Assembly: GCF_010500845.1 (NCBI RefSeq)
Contig: NZ_JAAAMI010000001.1
Span: forward strand, 310,001-374,000
Reading direction: 5' to 3'
Source: Flagellimonas sediminis
Lineage (GTDB): Bacteria; Bacteroidota; Bacteroidia; Flavobacteriales; Flavobacteriaceae
Length of the DNA stretch: 64,000 bases
Shown here: positions 8,513 through 16,269 of the stretch, piece after piece
Layout: each line of letters opens with the position of its first letter
Numbering within the stretch: position 1 is the stretch's first letter
The notes under the pieces: generated by a model
Databases searched by the model: none
Told to the model about the DNA's origin: nothing
The model's input: only the letters and a program-made list of their open reading frames with translations
Made by a program: the position numbers and the translations under genes

Positions 8513-9439
8513 ATGGGCAAATTGCTGATCGTGGGATCTATGGCCTTTGATGCCATTGAGACCCCCTTTGGAAAGACGGGCAGAATCTTGGGCGGTGCCG
8601 GAACCTTTATTGGTCTTGCCGCCTCACAATTCAAACTGGATGCCGCCATCGTCTCCGTAGTGGGAGATGACTTTCCCCAGTCCTACATGGATATCCTAAA
8701 AAACAAGAACATTGACCTTACCGGTGTGGAAGTGGTGAAAGGCGGAAAAACGTTTTTCTGGGAAGGAAAATATCATAACGACCTGAATTCCCGAGACACC
8801 TTGGTCACCGAGCTGAACACCTTGGCCGATTTCAACCCGATCGTTCCCGCTGATTTTACCAATGCAGATGTGGTCATGTTGGGCAACCTACATCCCAATA
8901 TCCAAATGAGTGTAATTAATCAGATGGAAAAACGACCAAAGTTGATCATACTGGATACGATGAACTTCTGGATGAACAGTACTTGGGACGATTTAATGGC
9001 CGTCATCAAAAAGATTGACGTGATTACCATCAACGATGAAGAAGCCCGTCAAATGACCGGTGAATATTCCTTGGTGAAGGCAGCTGCCAAAATACAGGAA
9101 ATGGGACCCAAATATGTGGTGATCAAAAAAGGGGAGCACGGCGCCCTGTTGTTCCATAAAGAGAATATTTTCTTTGCCCCAGCCCTTCCTTTGGAAGAAG
9201 TTTTTGACCCTACGGGAGCTGGAGATACTTTTGCAGGCGGATTTGCGGGGTATTTGACCGAGTCGGGGAACATTTCATTTGAAAGTATGAAGAATGCCAT
9301 CATCCATGGGTCTAACCTCGCCTCCTTTTGTGTGGAACGGTTCGGTACCGATCGGATGGTGAACCTGCAAAAACATGAAGTGGACAGTCGGTTGATGCAG
9401 TTTAGGGATTTGACACAGTTCAATATAGAGTTAACATAA
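8513..9439 (+). CDS. PfkB family (ribokinase-like) kinase
   Basis: A 308-residue cytosolic kinase of the ribokinase/adenosine kinase superfamily. The N-terminal GSMAFDAIETPFG and GGAGTFIGLA segments match the substrate-binding start of the fold, and the C-terminal DPTGAGDTFAGGFAGYL contains the anion hole and catalytic aspartate. The substrate (a sugar, nucleoside or sugar phosphate) cannot be assigned. The position between purN and the PurF-like gene suggests a nucleoside-related substrate, which is inference only. A short hairpin terminator follows. Confidence 0.9.
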   Translation: MGKLLIVGSMAFDAIETPFGKTGRILGGAGTFIGLAASQFKLDAAIVSVVGDDFPQSYMDILKNKNIDLTGVEVVKGGKTFFWEGKYHNDLNSRDTLVTELNTLADFNPIVPADFTNADVVMLGNLHPNIQMSVINQMEKRPKLIILDTMNFWMNSTWDDLMAVIKKIDVITINDEEARQMTGEYSLVKAAAKIQEMGPKYVVIKKGEHGALLFHKENIFFAPALPLEEVFDPTGAGDTFAGGFAGYLTESGNISFESMKNAIIHGSNLASFCVERFGTDRMVNLQKHEVDSRLMQFRDLTQFNIELT

Positions 9440-9444
9440 ATACC

Positions 9445-9471
9445 TGCCCTGAAAATTCGGGGCATTTTTAT
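9445..9471 (+). terminator. Short intrinsic terminator after the PfkB kinase gene
   Basis: TGCCC (9445-9449) pairs with GGGCA (9460-9464), with inner GAA/TTC pairing, followed by TTTTTATTT. The next gene starts 18 bases after the stem, so read-through may feed it. Confidence 0.55.
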
Positions 9472-9481
9472 TTGGTTTATT

Positions 9482-11380
9482 ATGAGTGATGCCATTAAGC
9501 ACGAATGCGGAATATCATTGATCCGATTGCTTAAACCCCTGGAATACTACCAGGAAAAATACGGTACAGCCTTTTATGGGGTGAACAAAATGTACCTGAT
9601 GATGGAAAAGCAGCATAACCGCGGACAGGACGGTGCTGGTTTTGCAAGCATCAAATTGGACATGAAACCCGGGGAGCGGTATATGAGTCGGGTGAGATCT
9701 GCCCAGCAGCAGCCCATTCAGGATATTTTTGCCCAAATCAATCAGCGCATCAATACTACCCTTTCCGAAAACCCCGGACGTGATAAGGACGTGGCCTGGC
9801 AAAAGAAGAACATTCCCTATATCGGTGAGTTGCTGATGGGACACGTTCGATATGGCACTTTTGGAAAAAACAGCATTGAAAGTGTACACCCTTTTCTACG
9901 CCAAAATAACTGGATGCACCGTAACCTGATCGTTGCCGGAAACTTCAACATGACCAATGTGGACGAGCTTTTCGGTAATTTGGTGGCCTTGGGGCAGCAC
10001 CCCAAGGAAATGGCCGATACGGTGACCGTAATGGAAAAAATAGGTCATTTTCTTGATGATGCCGTAGCCAAGCTCTACAAACAGATCAAAAAGGAAGGCT
10101 ACAACAAAAGGGAAGCTTCCCCTCTGATCGCGGAACGGTTGAACGTGGCCAAGATCTTGAAAAAAGCTTCTAAGAACTGGGACGGTGGCTATACCATGGG
10201 CGGTTTGTTGGGCCATGGCGATGCCTTTGTGATGCGTGATCCTGCTGGAATCAGACCTGCTTATTATTACAAGGATGATGAAGTGGTCGTGGTGGCTTCG
10301 GAACGACCCGTGATACAAACCGTTTTCAATGTAAAATTTGAAGAGGTAAAGGAATTGGATCCCGGCCATGCGGTCATTGTCAAAAAAAATGGGTCGGTTT
10401 CCTTAAAAGAAATCTTGGAACCCACAGAGCGCAAAGCTTGCTCGTTTGAGCGTATTTACTTTTCCCGTGGAAGCGATAAAGAGATTTATCAGGAACGAAA
10501 AAAGCTGGGCAAACTCGTCTTTCCCCAAATCTTGGAATCCATTGGGCACGATTTGAAGAATACCGTTTTTTCCTATATTCCCAACACCGCCGAGACCTCA
10601 TTTTTTGGTATGGTTAAGGAAGCCCAGAATTACCTCAACCTAAAAAAAGAGGAACAGATCTTGGCACTTGGTTCAGATATCTCAAGGGAAAACCTGCATA
10701 AAATTCTTTCTGTTCGACCACGGATCGAAAAAGTGGCCATCAAAGATGCCAAACTAAGAACGTTTATTACACAGGATAGCAGCAGGGATGATTTGGTTGC
10801 CCACGTTTATGACATCTCGTATGGCTCTGTAAAGGAAAACGATAACCTTGTCATCATTGACGACAGTATTGTTCGGGGTACCACATTGAAAAGAAGCATC
10901 CTGAAAATTCTGGATAGGTTATCACCCAAAAAAATCATTGTAGTCTCTTCTGCCCCACAGATCCGTTATCCGGATTGTTATGGCATTGATATGGCCAAAC
11001 TGGAAGACTTTGTGGCCTTCAAAGCCGCCCAAGCACTTCATGAGGAACACGGCACCACACATATCATCAAAGAGATTTATGAGAAGTGTTTGGCACAGAC
11101 TACCTCCAAGGACAAAGATGTGGTCAACTACGTGAAGGAATTTTATGCTCCGTTCACCCTCGAACAGGTTTCCAAGAAAATTGCAGAAATCTTGAGCCCG
11201 GAAGGTATCAACGCGGAAGTGGACATCATTTACCAAACCGTGGAGAGCCTACATGAGGCCTGTCCCAAGAACCTTGGAGATTGGTATTTTACCGGAGATT
11301 ATCCCACACCAGGAGGTAACCGTGTAGTGAACAGGGCGTTCATCAACTTCTATGAAGGGAAGAACGAACGGGCCTATTAA
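9482..11380 (+). CDS. PurF-like amidophosphoribosyltransferase, long form
   Basis: A 632-residue protein with a class II glutamine amidotransferase domain (nucleophile likely C9 in HECGI after a short leader; QHNRGQDGAGFAS; HVRYGTFG) and a C-terminal phosphoribosyltransferase domain with the PRPP loop VIIDDSIVRGTTL. It is over 100 residues longer than ordinary PurF, with extra sequence between and after the domains. Bacteroidota often encode such a long form alongside a standard purF. Its reaction is probably PRPP plus glutamine to phosphoribosylamine, but a distinct role is possible. The gene symbol is withheld for that reason. Confidence 0.88.
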   Translation: MSDAIKHECGISLIRLLKPLEYYQEKYGTAFYGVNKMYLMMEKQHNRGQDGAGFASIKLDMKPGERYMSRVRSAQQQPIQDIFAQINQRINTTLSENPGRDKDVAWQKKNIPYIGELLMGHVRYGTFGKNSIESVHPFLRQNNWMHRNLIVAGNFNMTNVDELFGNLVALGQHPKEMADTVTVMEKIGHFLDDAVAKLYKQIKKEGYNKREASPLIAERLNVAKILKKASKNWDGGYTMGGLLGHGDAFVMRDPAGIRPAYYYKDDEVVVVASERPVIQTVFNVKFEEVKELDPGHAVIVKKNGSVSLKEILEPTERKACSFERIYFSRGSDKEIYQERKKLGKLVFPQILESIGHDLKNTVFSYIPNTAETSFFGMVKEAQNYLNLKKEEQILALGSDISRENLHKILSVRPRIEKVAIKDAKLRTFITQDSSRDDLVAHVYDISYGSVKENDNLVIIDDSIVRGTTLKRSILKILDRLSPKKIIVVSSAPQIRYPDCYGIDMAKLEDFVAFKAAQALHEEHGTTHIIKEIYEKCLAQTTSKDKDVVNYVKEFYAPFTLEQVSKKIAEILSPEGINAEVDIIYQTVESLHEACPKNLGDWYFTGDYPTPGGNRVVNRAFINFYEGKNERAY

Positions 11381-11404
11381 AAAAAATTCAATTGGGATGC
11401 CATT

Positions 11405-11425
11405 ACGTGCATTTCGTCGATGAAA
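11405..11425 (+). repeat. GTGCATTTCRTCGA palindromic element, copy 1
   Basis: ACGTGCATTTCGTCGATGAA, an imperfect palindrome around TCGA. A near-identical element in inverted orientation lies at 15306-15327 and an expanded version at 52713-52751. It lies 45 bases before the promoter-like box of the first small RNA copy. Confidence 0.55.
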
Positions 11426-11469
11426 CTAGTAGATTGGCGGGTTTTTATACGCTGGCTACAGCACCATCC

Positions 11470-11557
11470 TACTTTAGTATTGCCATAGCATAAGTAGGTT
11501 AAGTTCATGGTAAGATTTGGGGCAAAAAAGGTGGAATAACTTCCACCTTTTTTATTT
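11470..11557 (+). ncRNA. Unannotated small RNA gene, copy 1 (with promoter box and terminator)
   Basis: The box TACTTTAG (11470-11477) is followed after exactly 5 bases by a 40-base core, 11483-11522, that starts CCATAGCATAAGTAGG and ends GGTAAGATTTGGGG. An intrinsic terminator follows: AAAAAAGGTGGAA and TTCCACCTTTTTT (11524-11553). The core is identical in copy 2 and differs at 2 of 40 positions in copy 3, while the terminator stem differs completely in sequence yet always pairs. This pattern argues for a transcribed RNA of about 70-75 bases. The short frame MVRFG... inside the core diverges at the stem, so it is not a conserved peptide. Confidence 0.72.
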
Positions 11558-11858
11558 TGTAGTTGTTCAAACTATCAACATAACTGATCATCTTGTCCAG
11601 ACAAATTGCTTTATTTGGATACCGTCATAGCGACTTCTTCTTATTTATATCCAGACTTTCCGTACGATTTACTTAAGGTCTATTTTTGAGGTTTGTTTGG
11701 TTTTTATTCAAAAAAAGCTATATTGTCCTCGCTTCCCGCAGCAATATACCCCATACACCAATTTTTTAATTTCCCTGTTCCCTGATTGATTTTCGGGCCA
11801 GGCTTGTATGTTGCACCCCACAACTACCTTACTATTTGACAACTTAACCTGATAAGGC

Positions 11859-13691
11859 ATGAAAAGACTATGCTTGTACCCTATCGGGCTGCTGATGTTC
11901 CTTCTTCTGTTGAACGCATGTAGCCAAGAGGAGACACCGTCCCAAGAGGACAACCCAAAAGAACAGGGCTCCATTCCATTGGGCATCTCGTTGGAACAGA
12001 TGGCACTACAAGACCTGAATGACGAACCCGTTCGTACGGCGATCTCCCACTTGTCATCAATGGGCGGGACAACGACTTCCAAAAATATGGGTTCCAATCT
12101 TTATGATTTTACCGTGGACACTTCCATGGTAAAGGTCATAACACACGATGATGTGAAATCCTATACTTTTCCGATAAAAAGGGACCACAACGATGGCAGT
12201 TTCTTTGAGAACCTGGTGCTACAGCGGAATCCATCGGGCAACCTGCAGGCTTTTCTGGTCAGGTACCACTTAAAGGATGGTATCCGTGCCCTTGCCGAAC
12301 ACGGCTCCTTTTCCTTTGAGGGGAGAAGGGAACTGTTCTCCTTGGACCTGGAAAGACTGGATGTTGGCCTTGTTGAAAAGAACGACACCTGTTATGACGT
12401 GGTGGAACTATGGTGCCACTTCGGGGGAAACGATCACCCCGCAGGGGAGATGTGCATTTTGGAGGCACAGCTCACGGGCGACGACCGGCTCTTCTACAAG
12501 GAATCCATGATCTGTTTGAGTTGGGGCTCAGGTAGCGGCATTCCCGAAGGACCGGACCCGGGAAATGGGGAGGGCGGCAACGGTGGCGGGGCCGGGTTCG
12601 AGGACCCCTATATCATCACCGCGCCCACGAATGTCGCCCTCTACGAATTTCAGCTCAAGGAATTTGCCAGTGGAAAGCTGTCCCAGGCAGAAAGGGGATA
12701 TTACAATTCCGACCCCAACATCAAGAACATCGTGGACGGATACCTGATCGACAACGGGATTTCCAACCTGGCCATGTTCAAGGCCAAGAACCACCTTTCC
12801 CTGGGACACGACCTCTCCCTAACGCCCCAAAAGTTCGTATGGTATTTCCAGCACAGGGACTCCGGTGAGGTCGAAGACCTGAAGCAGTACCTGCAAGATC
12901 AGTCCAACTCCGCAAAGGCAAGAGCATTCGGGAAGGAGAGCATAAGCGCCTGGATGGATAACGGAGAAGTGGATTTTGAGGAAGAGATTATTTATCTTCT
13001 CGAAGGCTATCCATGTCAAAAGAATATAATACAGGAAGCCCTTGCGGCTAACTCCCCTGTTACAGACTTGGTAAGGGATATTTTTAATAGTAATGTCAAA
13101 CCAACGATCACTATCCAAGCCAATAACCTCAATGGTATTTTGGAAGGCGGAAACACACATGCACAAAACGGAAACCCATTGCATTACTTTATTACAATGA
13201 ATACCCAACGGCTTGATGTTTCAACAGATATTGATATTGCCTGTATAACCATTCATGAGAGTGTTCATGCATTACTTTTTTACTTTTTACAAGCAGGTTC
13301 GTTTCAATCCAATAATGAATCCTATGCTCAACTGGTTGAAGATTTTGTAACCTATTGGGTACCTAATGGGGGAATTGGTTCTCCAGAAATACAGCATCAA
13401 TACATGCAAAATTTGGTTAGTATTATTGCTGATTCATTATACAATTGGGCTCTTAAAAACGATTATAATCCTGATAATTTTGATGTTTTCGACACAGTTG
13501 ACTCCCATAATTTTGATGGAATGCGAGAATATTTTGGCTTAATTGCATGGAATGGATTAACCGACAGAGATGCATTTAAAGAACTTTATCCCCCAGGAAC
13601 TTTATCCTATATAAGTGCTTTACAAATTATTAACTCAGAATCTTTCCCTTATGAATACAATGCAAATCCGCAAGGCGAGCCTTGCAATTAG
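11859..13691 (+). CDS. Modular lipoprotein with C-terminal HExxH metalloprotease-like domain
   Basis: A 610-residue lipoprotein: signal peptide with lipobox LLNAC (C21), so membrane-anchored. A globular N-terminal part is followed by a glycine-rich linker near residues 225-245, a helical part, and the motif GEVDFEEEI at 369-377. The last 220 residues contain HESVH (466-470), a zinc-protease-type HExxH, with E494 as a possible third ligand. DNA composition switches inside the gene: 12541-12600 has 44 G+C of 60 bases, 13081-13140 has 19 of 60, and the change lies near 13000, just after GEVDFEEEI. This fits replacement of a C-terminal effector module. The next gene overlaps its end. The exact substrate is unknown; toxin-like activity is inferred. 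Confidence 0.75.
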   Translation: MKRLCLYPIGLLMFLLLLNACSQEETPSQEDNPKEQGSIPLGISLEQMALQDLNDEPVRTAISHLSSMGGTTTSKNMGSNLYDFTVDTSMVKVITHDDVKSYTFPIKRDHNDGSFFENLVLQRNPSGNLQAFLVRYHLKDGIRALAEHGSFSFEGRRELFSLDLERLDVGLVEKNDTCYDVVELWCHFGGNDHPAGEMCILEAQLTGDDRLFYKESMICLSWGSGSGIPEGPDPGNGEGGNGGGAGFEDPYIITAPTNVALYEFQLKEFASGKLSQAERGYYNSDPNIKNIVDGYLIDNGISNLAMFKAKNHLSLGHDLSLTPQKFVWYFQHRDSGEVEDLKQYLQDQSNSAKARAFGKESISAWMDNGEVDFEEEIIYLLEGYPCQKNIIQEALAANSPVTDLVRDIFNSNVKPTITIQANNLNGILEGGNTHAQNGNPLHYFITMNTQRLDVSTDIDIACITIHESVHALLFYFLQAGSFQSNNESYAQLVEDFVTYWVPNGGIGSPEIQHQYMQNLVSIIADSLYNWALKNDYNPDNFDVFDTVDSHNFDGMREYFGLIAWNGLTDRDAFKELYPPGTLSYISALQIINSESFPYEYNANPQGEPCN

Positions 13692-14229
13692 TTGTTGTTT
13701 GCTTTTGATAGCTTGTAAAGCTTCGCAAAGAATAAAAATATTTACTGAGGAGTCTTATAGTGTGGCAAATACTTCATTGATTTATTTGTACGAGAGTAGG
13801 AATCTTATTTCCAATGCATCGTATTTTTTAGATTCAATTGTAATTTACACTGAACCTCATAAGTTTAAAAAGGATGATTTCAAAAGAACTATTGAGAATT
13901 TTCAAGTTACAAAAAACGCCAATTTGAATATTCCTAAATGTGCAGATTCGATTTATTATGATTTTAACTTCGAAAATTTAAAAAGCACCTCCCAAATAGG
14001 TACATGGGACATTAAAAAAATGAAATTTACTAAGGTTACAAACAAAGCCTCTAGAAGTATTAAAAGAGAAGACCAAAGGGTAAAACTCTCTAACCCCATT
14101 TTTAATAAGAGATATACTAAAGCCTTAATTCTAATGGATTACCGTAACGAAGGAGAGTACATTTATTACCTCAATAAAAAAAACAATACTTGGAGAGTTA
14201 CATGTGAATTAAATTTTAGTGCGTATTAA
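13660..14229 (+). CDS. Small lipoprotein, putative cognate (immunity-like) partner
   Basis: A 189-residue protein with signal peptide and lipobox LLIAC (cysteine about residue 19). The frame opens earlier, but the ATG at 13660 (or 13651) gives a proper signal peptide. It overlaps the 3' end of the metalloprotease-like gene by 32 bases, which implies tight coupling. Its DNA is A+T-rich like the swapped 3' module upstream. The C-terminal motif RVKLSNPIFNKRYTKA...YLNKKNNTWRV matches the downstream lipoprotein at 14472-15026. An immunity role is inferred from position, size and paralogy, not demonstrated. I do not recognise a named family. Confidence 0.65.
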   Translation: MQIRKASLAISCCLLLIACKASQRIKIFTEESYSVANTSLIYLYESRNLISNASYFLDSIVIYTEPHKFKKDDFKRTIENFQVTKNANLNIPKCADSIYYDFNFENLKSTSQIGTWDIKKMKFTKVTNKASRSIKREDQRVKLSNPIFNKRYTKALILMDYRNEGEYIYYLNKKNNTWRVTCELNFSAY

Positions 14230-14239
14230 AATAACATAA

Positions 14240-14463
14240 CCCCCAAGCGAGGATTCTTTTGTCAATGAGAACGGAGCCAAGATGACGACTATGCACAAAG
14301 AAACTGCCGACAACGCCAAAGATTAAGAGGCCAATTAATTGACCTGTAACAAGGCCGGTCAAGCTGTCATTACTAACTAAATCTTAAATATTTTAATGCA
14401 GAACGATACAACCAATTGGGCTTTGGTAATGCGGTTCCACAAGGAAAACAGGCGTGCAAATAA
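14240..14463 (+). pseudogene. Shards of orphan C-terminal coding sequence
   Basis: Two open stretches without starts are visible. Codons from 14240 to a stop at 14324-14326 read through SFVNENGAKMTTMHKETADN to ...AKD. Codons 14377-14460 read LNLKYFNAERYNQLGFGN then AVPQGKQACK before a TAA at 14461. The latter ends like the intact metalloprotease-like protein, whose last residues are NANPQGEPCN. The second shard ends 8 bases before the small lipoprotein at 14472, the same arrangement as the intact pair. I read these as remnants of displaced C-terminal modules. The matches are short, so confidence is limited. Confidence 0.4.
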
Positions 14464-14471
14464 TTTATAGT

Positions 14472-15026
14472 ATGAAGTATTTAGTATTATTGGTTTCAGT
14501 TGTTTTTTTGGGTTGCAAAGTCCAAAAAGCAAAAGATTTATCCGATGAGTATAAAATTGTGAACTTGGTACTTAAAAAAGTAGATTCAGAACAATTCATG
14601 CTCTATGATGAAATTTATAATTACAACCTAGATTTTACTATTGTAGGGGTTTATAAAGGTTGGTACAACAAACATCTGACAGGGAAGATAATACCTATGG
14701 CAAGTAAGGATCTAGAATGGATTTTGGATTACTATGATATTGAGTTCATTTCCAAAAAGATAAACTCTGATACCATTAAAACAAAATGGGACAGGAAACA
14801 AATAAAGAATCCGAATCTGATCTATGCCTCAGACCGTCCTGATTTGGTTGAATCAACAGATTTGCCCAGACCTCCAAGGGTGGAATTATCAAAACCCTAT
14901 TTAAATGAGGATAGATCCAAAGCAATGATCATCAGGATTATTGGAGGGAACGGATTTTTGATTTTGGCCAAAAAGGTTGATGGCAAGTGGCTGCTCTGTG
15001 GCAATATCGAGTATATGGTTTCATAG
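14472..15026 (+). CDS. Small lipoprotein paralogous to the 13660-14229 product
   Basis: A 184-residue protein starting MKYLVLLVSVVFLGCKV, a signal peptide with lipobox cysteine near residue 15. The first in-frame ATG giving this signal peptide is at 14472. The C-terminal segment RVELSKPYLNEDRSKAMII...LAKKVDGKWLL aligns with RVKLSNPIFNKRYTKALIL...LNKKNNTWRV of the upstream lipoprotein: RVxLSxPxxN, KA, KK and W are shared. It follows an orphan C-terminal shard, so it may be an immunity-like gene kept after its effector was lost. Function unknown. Confidence 0.65.
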   Translation: MKYLVLLVSVVFLGCKVQKAKDLSDEYKIVNLVLKKVDSEQFMLYDEIYNYNLDFTIVGVYKGWYNKHLTGKIIPMASKDLEWILDYYDIEFISKKINSDTIKTKWDRKQIKNPNLIYASDRPDLVESTDLPRPPRVELSKPYLNEDRSKAMIIRIIGGNGFLILAKKVDGKWLLCGNIEYMVS

Positions 15027-15196
15027 CATGTAAGATTTAATTTTTCATTAGCCATAGCCGTTAGGGTTTGTCGGATATAATCCACAAAAAACGCTCCCCT
15101 TTCTTGATATTTATCAATAAACCACCCCAAATGAACACTTCAACCAAATAAAGGGAGTTTCATCTAAAAGCTTGTGGGGCAAAATGCCTCTTGCCG
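15027..15196. other. Intergenic region before small RNA copy 2
   Basis: About 170 bases with no convincing gene. A 77-codon minus-strand frame overlapping 14897-15130 has no supporting features. The stretch GCTTGTGG (15171-15178) could supply a TTG element for the promoter of the second RNA copy. Confidence 0.4.
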
Positions 15197-15284
15197 TACA
15201 TTTGGAAGACCATAGCATAAGTAGGTTAAGTTCATGGTAAGATTTGGGGAAAGAAGGCGGAGAACACTCCGCCTTCTTTATGTT
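15197..15284 (+). ncRNA. Unannotated small RNA gene, copy 2
   Basis: TACATTTG (15197-15204) is a perfect TAnnTTTG box, 5 bases before the core at 15210-15249, which is identical over 40 bases to copy 1. The terminator is AAAGAAGGCGGAG (15250-15262), loop AACA, CTCCGCCTTCTTT (15267-15279). The stem differs from copies 1 and 3 but keeps pairing over 13 bases. Confidence 0.72.
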
Positions 15285-15305
15285 TGACTACCAACGATTT
15301 ATCCG

Positions 15306-15327
15306 TTTTATCGACGAACTGCACGTT
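15306..15327 (-). repeat. GTGCATTTCRTCGA palindromic element, copy 2 (inverted)
   Basis: The plus strand reads ATCGACGAACTGCACGT at 15310-15326, the reverse complement of copy 1 at 11405-11421 with one mismatch, so the two copies face each other across the island. It lies between small RNA copies 2 and 3. Confidence 0.55.
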
Positions 15328-15366
15328 TTAATTTTCCCCGGAAATTCAAAAATTTATCCCAAAACC

Positions 15367-15479
15367 TTTGTTATTTTACACAATACCAGTATTTTAGTCT
15401 CGCCATAGCATAAGTAGGTTAAGTTTATGGTAAGATTTGGGACGAAAAGGGCGGGGGCTTCCTCGCCCTTTTCTATTTT
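15367..15479 (+). ncRNA. Unannotated small RNA gene, copy 3, with full Bacteroidota-type promoter
   Basis: TTTG (15367-15370), a 19-base spacer, then TATTTTAG (15390-15397) form a near-consensus promoter. Five bases later the core 15403-15442 begins, differing from copy 1 at 2 of 40 positions. The terminator stem is GAAAAGGGCG (15444-15453) with CGCCCTTTTC (15464-15473), followed by TATTTTA. This copy gives the best evidence that the unit is transcribed from its own promoter. Confidence 0.75.
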
Positions 15480-15493
15480 AGAAACTTTGGGCA

Positions 15494-15524
15494 ATAAAAA
15501 AAGCCGTACACCAAGTGCACGGCT
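15494..15524 (-). terminator. Intrinsic terminator of sod
   Basis: AGCCGT (15502-15507) and ACGGCT (15519-15524) form the stem; on the minus strand a T-run (15494-15501 as A on the plus strand) follows. It lies 23 bases past the superoxide dismutase stop codon. Confidence 0.75.
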
Positions 15525-15546
15525 CTTCATTTTTAAGAAATACCCC

Positions 15547-16155
15547 TTATTTGGCAGCCTTGTAATTCTCGGCCACTTTATCCCAATTGATCACATTGTA
15601 AAAAGAGGAAATATAGTCGGGTCTCCTGTTCTGATAGTTCAAATAGTAAGCATGTTCCCAAACGTCCAAGCCCAAAATGGGTTGTCCGCCGCAGCCTACA
15701 CCGGGCATAATGGGGTTATCTTGGTTGGGAGTGGAGCAGATGTCCAGTTTACCTCCCGGGTGAACACACAACCAAGCCCATCCCGAACCAAATCGGGTAG
15801 CGGCAGCGGCTGAAAATTTTTCTTTGAATGCATCAAAGGAACCAAATGCCGCATCAATGGCGGTGGCCAATTCTCCTGTAGGGGCACCTCCACCGTTTGG
15901 GGACATGATCTCCCAGAACAGGGAGTGGTTGTAAAACCCTCCACCGTTGTTCCTAACTGCCATGTTGGTCATATCCAAGTTCGTAAGAATGTCCTCGATG
16001 GATTTACCTTCCAAAGCGGTATCCTTAATGGCATTGTTCAAATTGATGGTGTAGCCGTTGTGGTGCTTGGTGTGGTGGATTTCCATGGTCCTAGCATCTA
16101 TATTCGGTTCCAATGCATCGTATGCATACGGTAATTTAGGTAATTCAAAAGCCAT
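15547..16155 (-). CDS. Superoxide dismutase, Fe/Mn family
   Basis: A 202-residue cytosolic enzyme that dismutes superoxide. Metal ligands H27 (EIHHTKHH), H77 (FYNHSLFW), D164 and H168 ([12 protein letters not shown]) are all present. The frame is open upstream to 16215, but the family starts at [17 protein letters not shown], so the ATG at 16155 is used. The metal (Fe or Mn) is not decided from sequence here. Convergent with the small RNA locus and divergent from the AddA-like gene. Confidence 0.96.
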   Translation of the reverse strand: MAFELPKLPYAYDALEPNIDARTMEIHHTKHHNGYTINLNNAIKDTALEGKSIEDILTNLDMTNMAVRNNGGGFYNHSLFWEIMSPNGGGAPTGELATAIDAAFGSFDAFKEKFSAAAATRFGSGWAWLCVHPGGKLDICSTPNQDNPIMPGVGCGGQPILGLDVWEHAYYLNYQNRRPDYISSFYNVINWDKVAENYKAAK

Positions 16156-16269
16156 AATAATTCTGTTTTTTGTGTTATTACTAATTATGGTAAAAATACG
16201 GGTTTTAACAAACATATTCCACTAAAACCATGTTAACTTGAGGTCGCTAATCCTTATTTTGCGGGAAAA

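Noticed and set aside
15427-15813. Open frame starting MVRFGTKRAGASSPF inside small RNA copy 3
   Set aside because: The first five codons recur in all RNA copies, but the frames diverge at the terminator stem (one ends after ten codons). The downstream part is antisense to sod.
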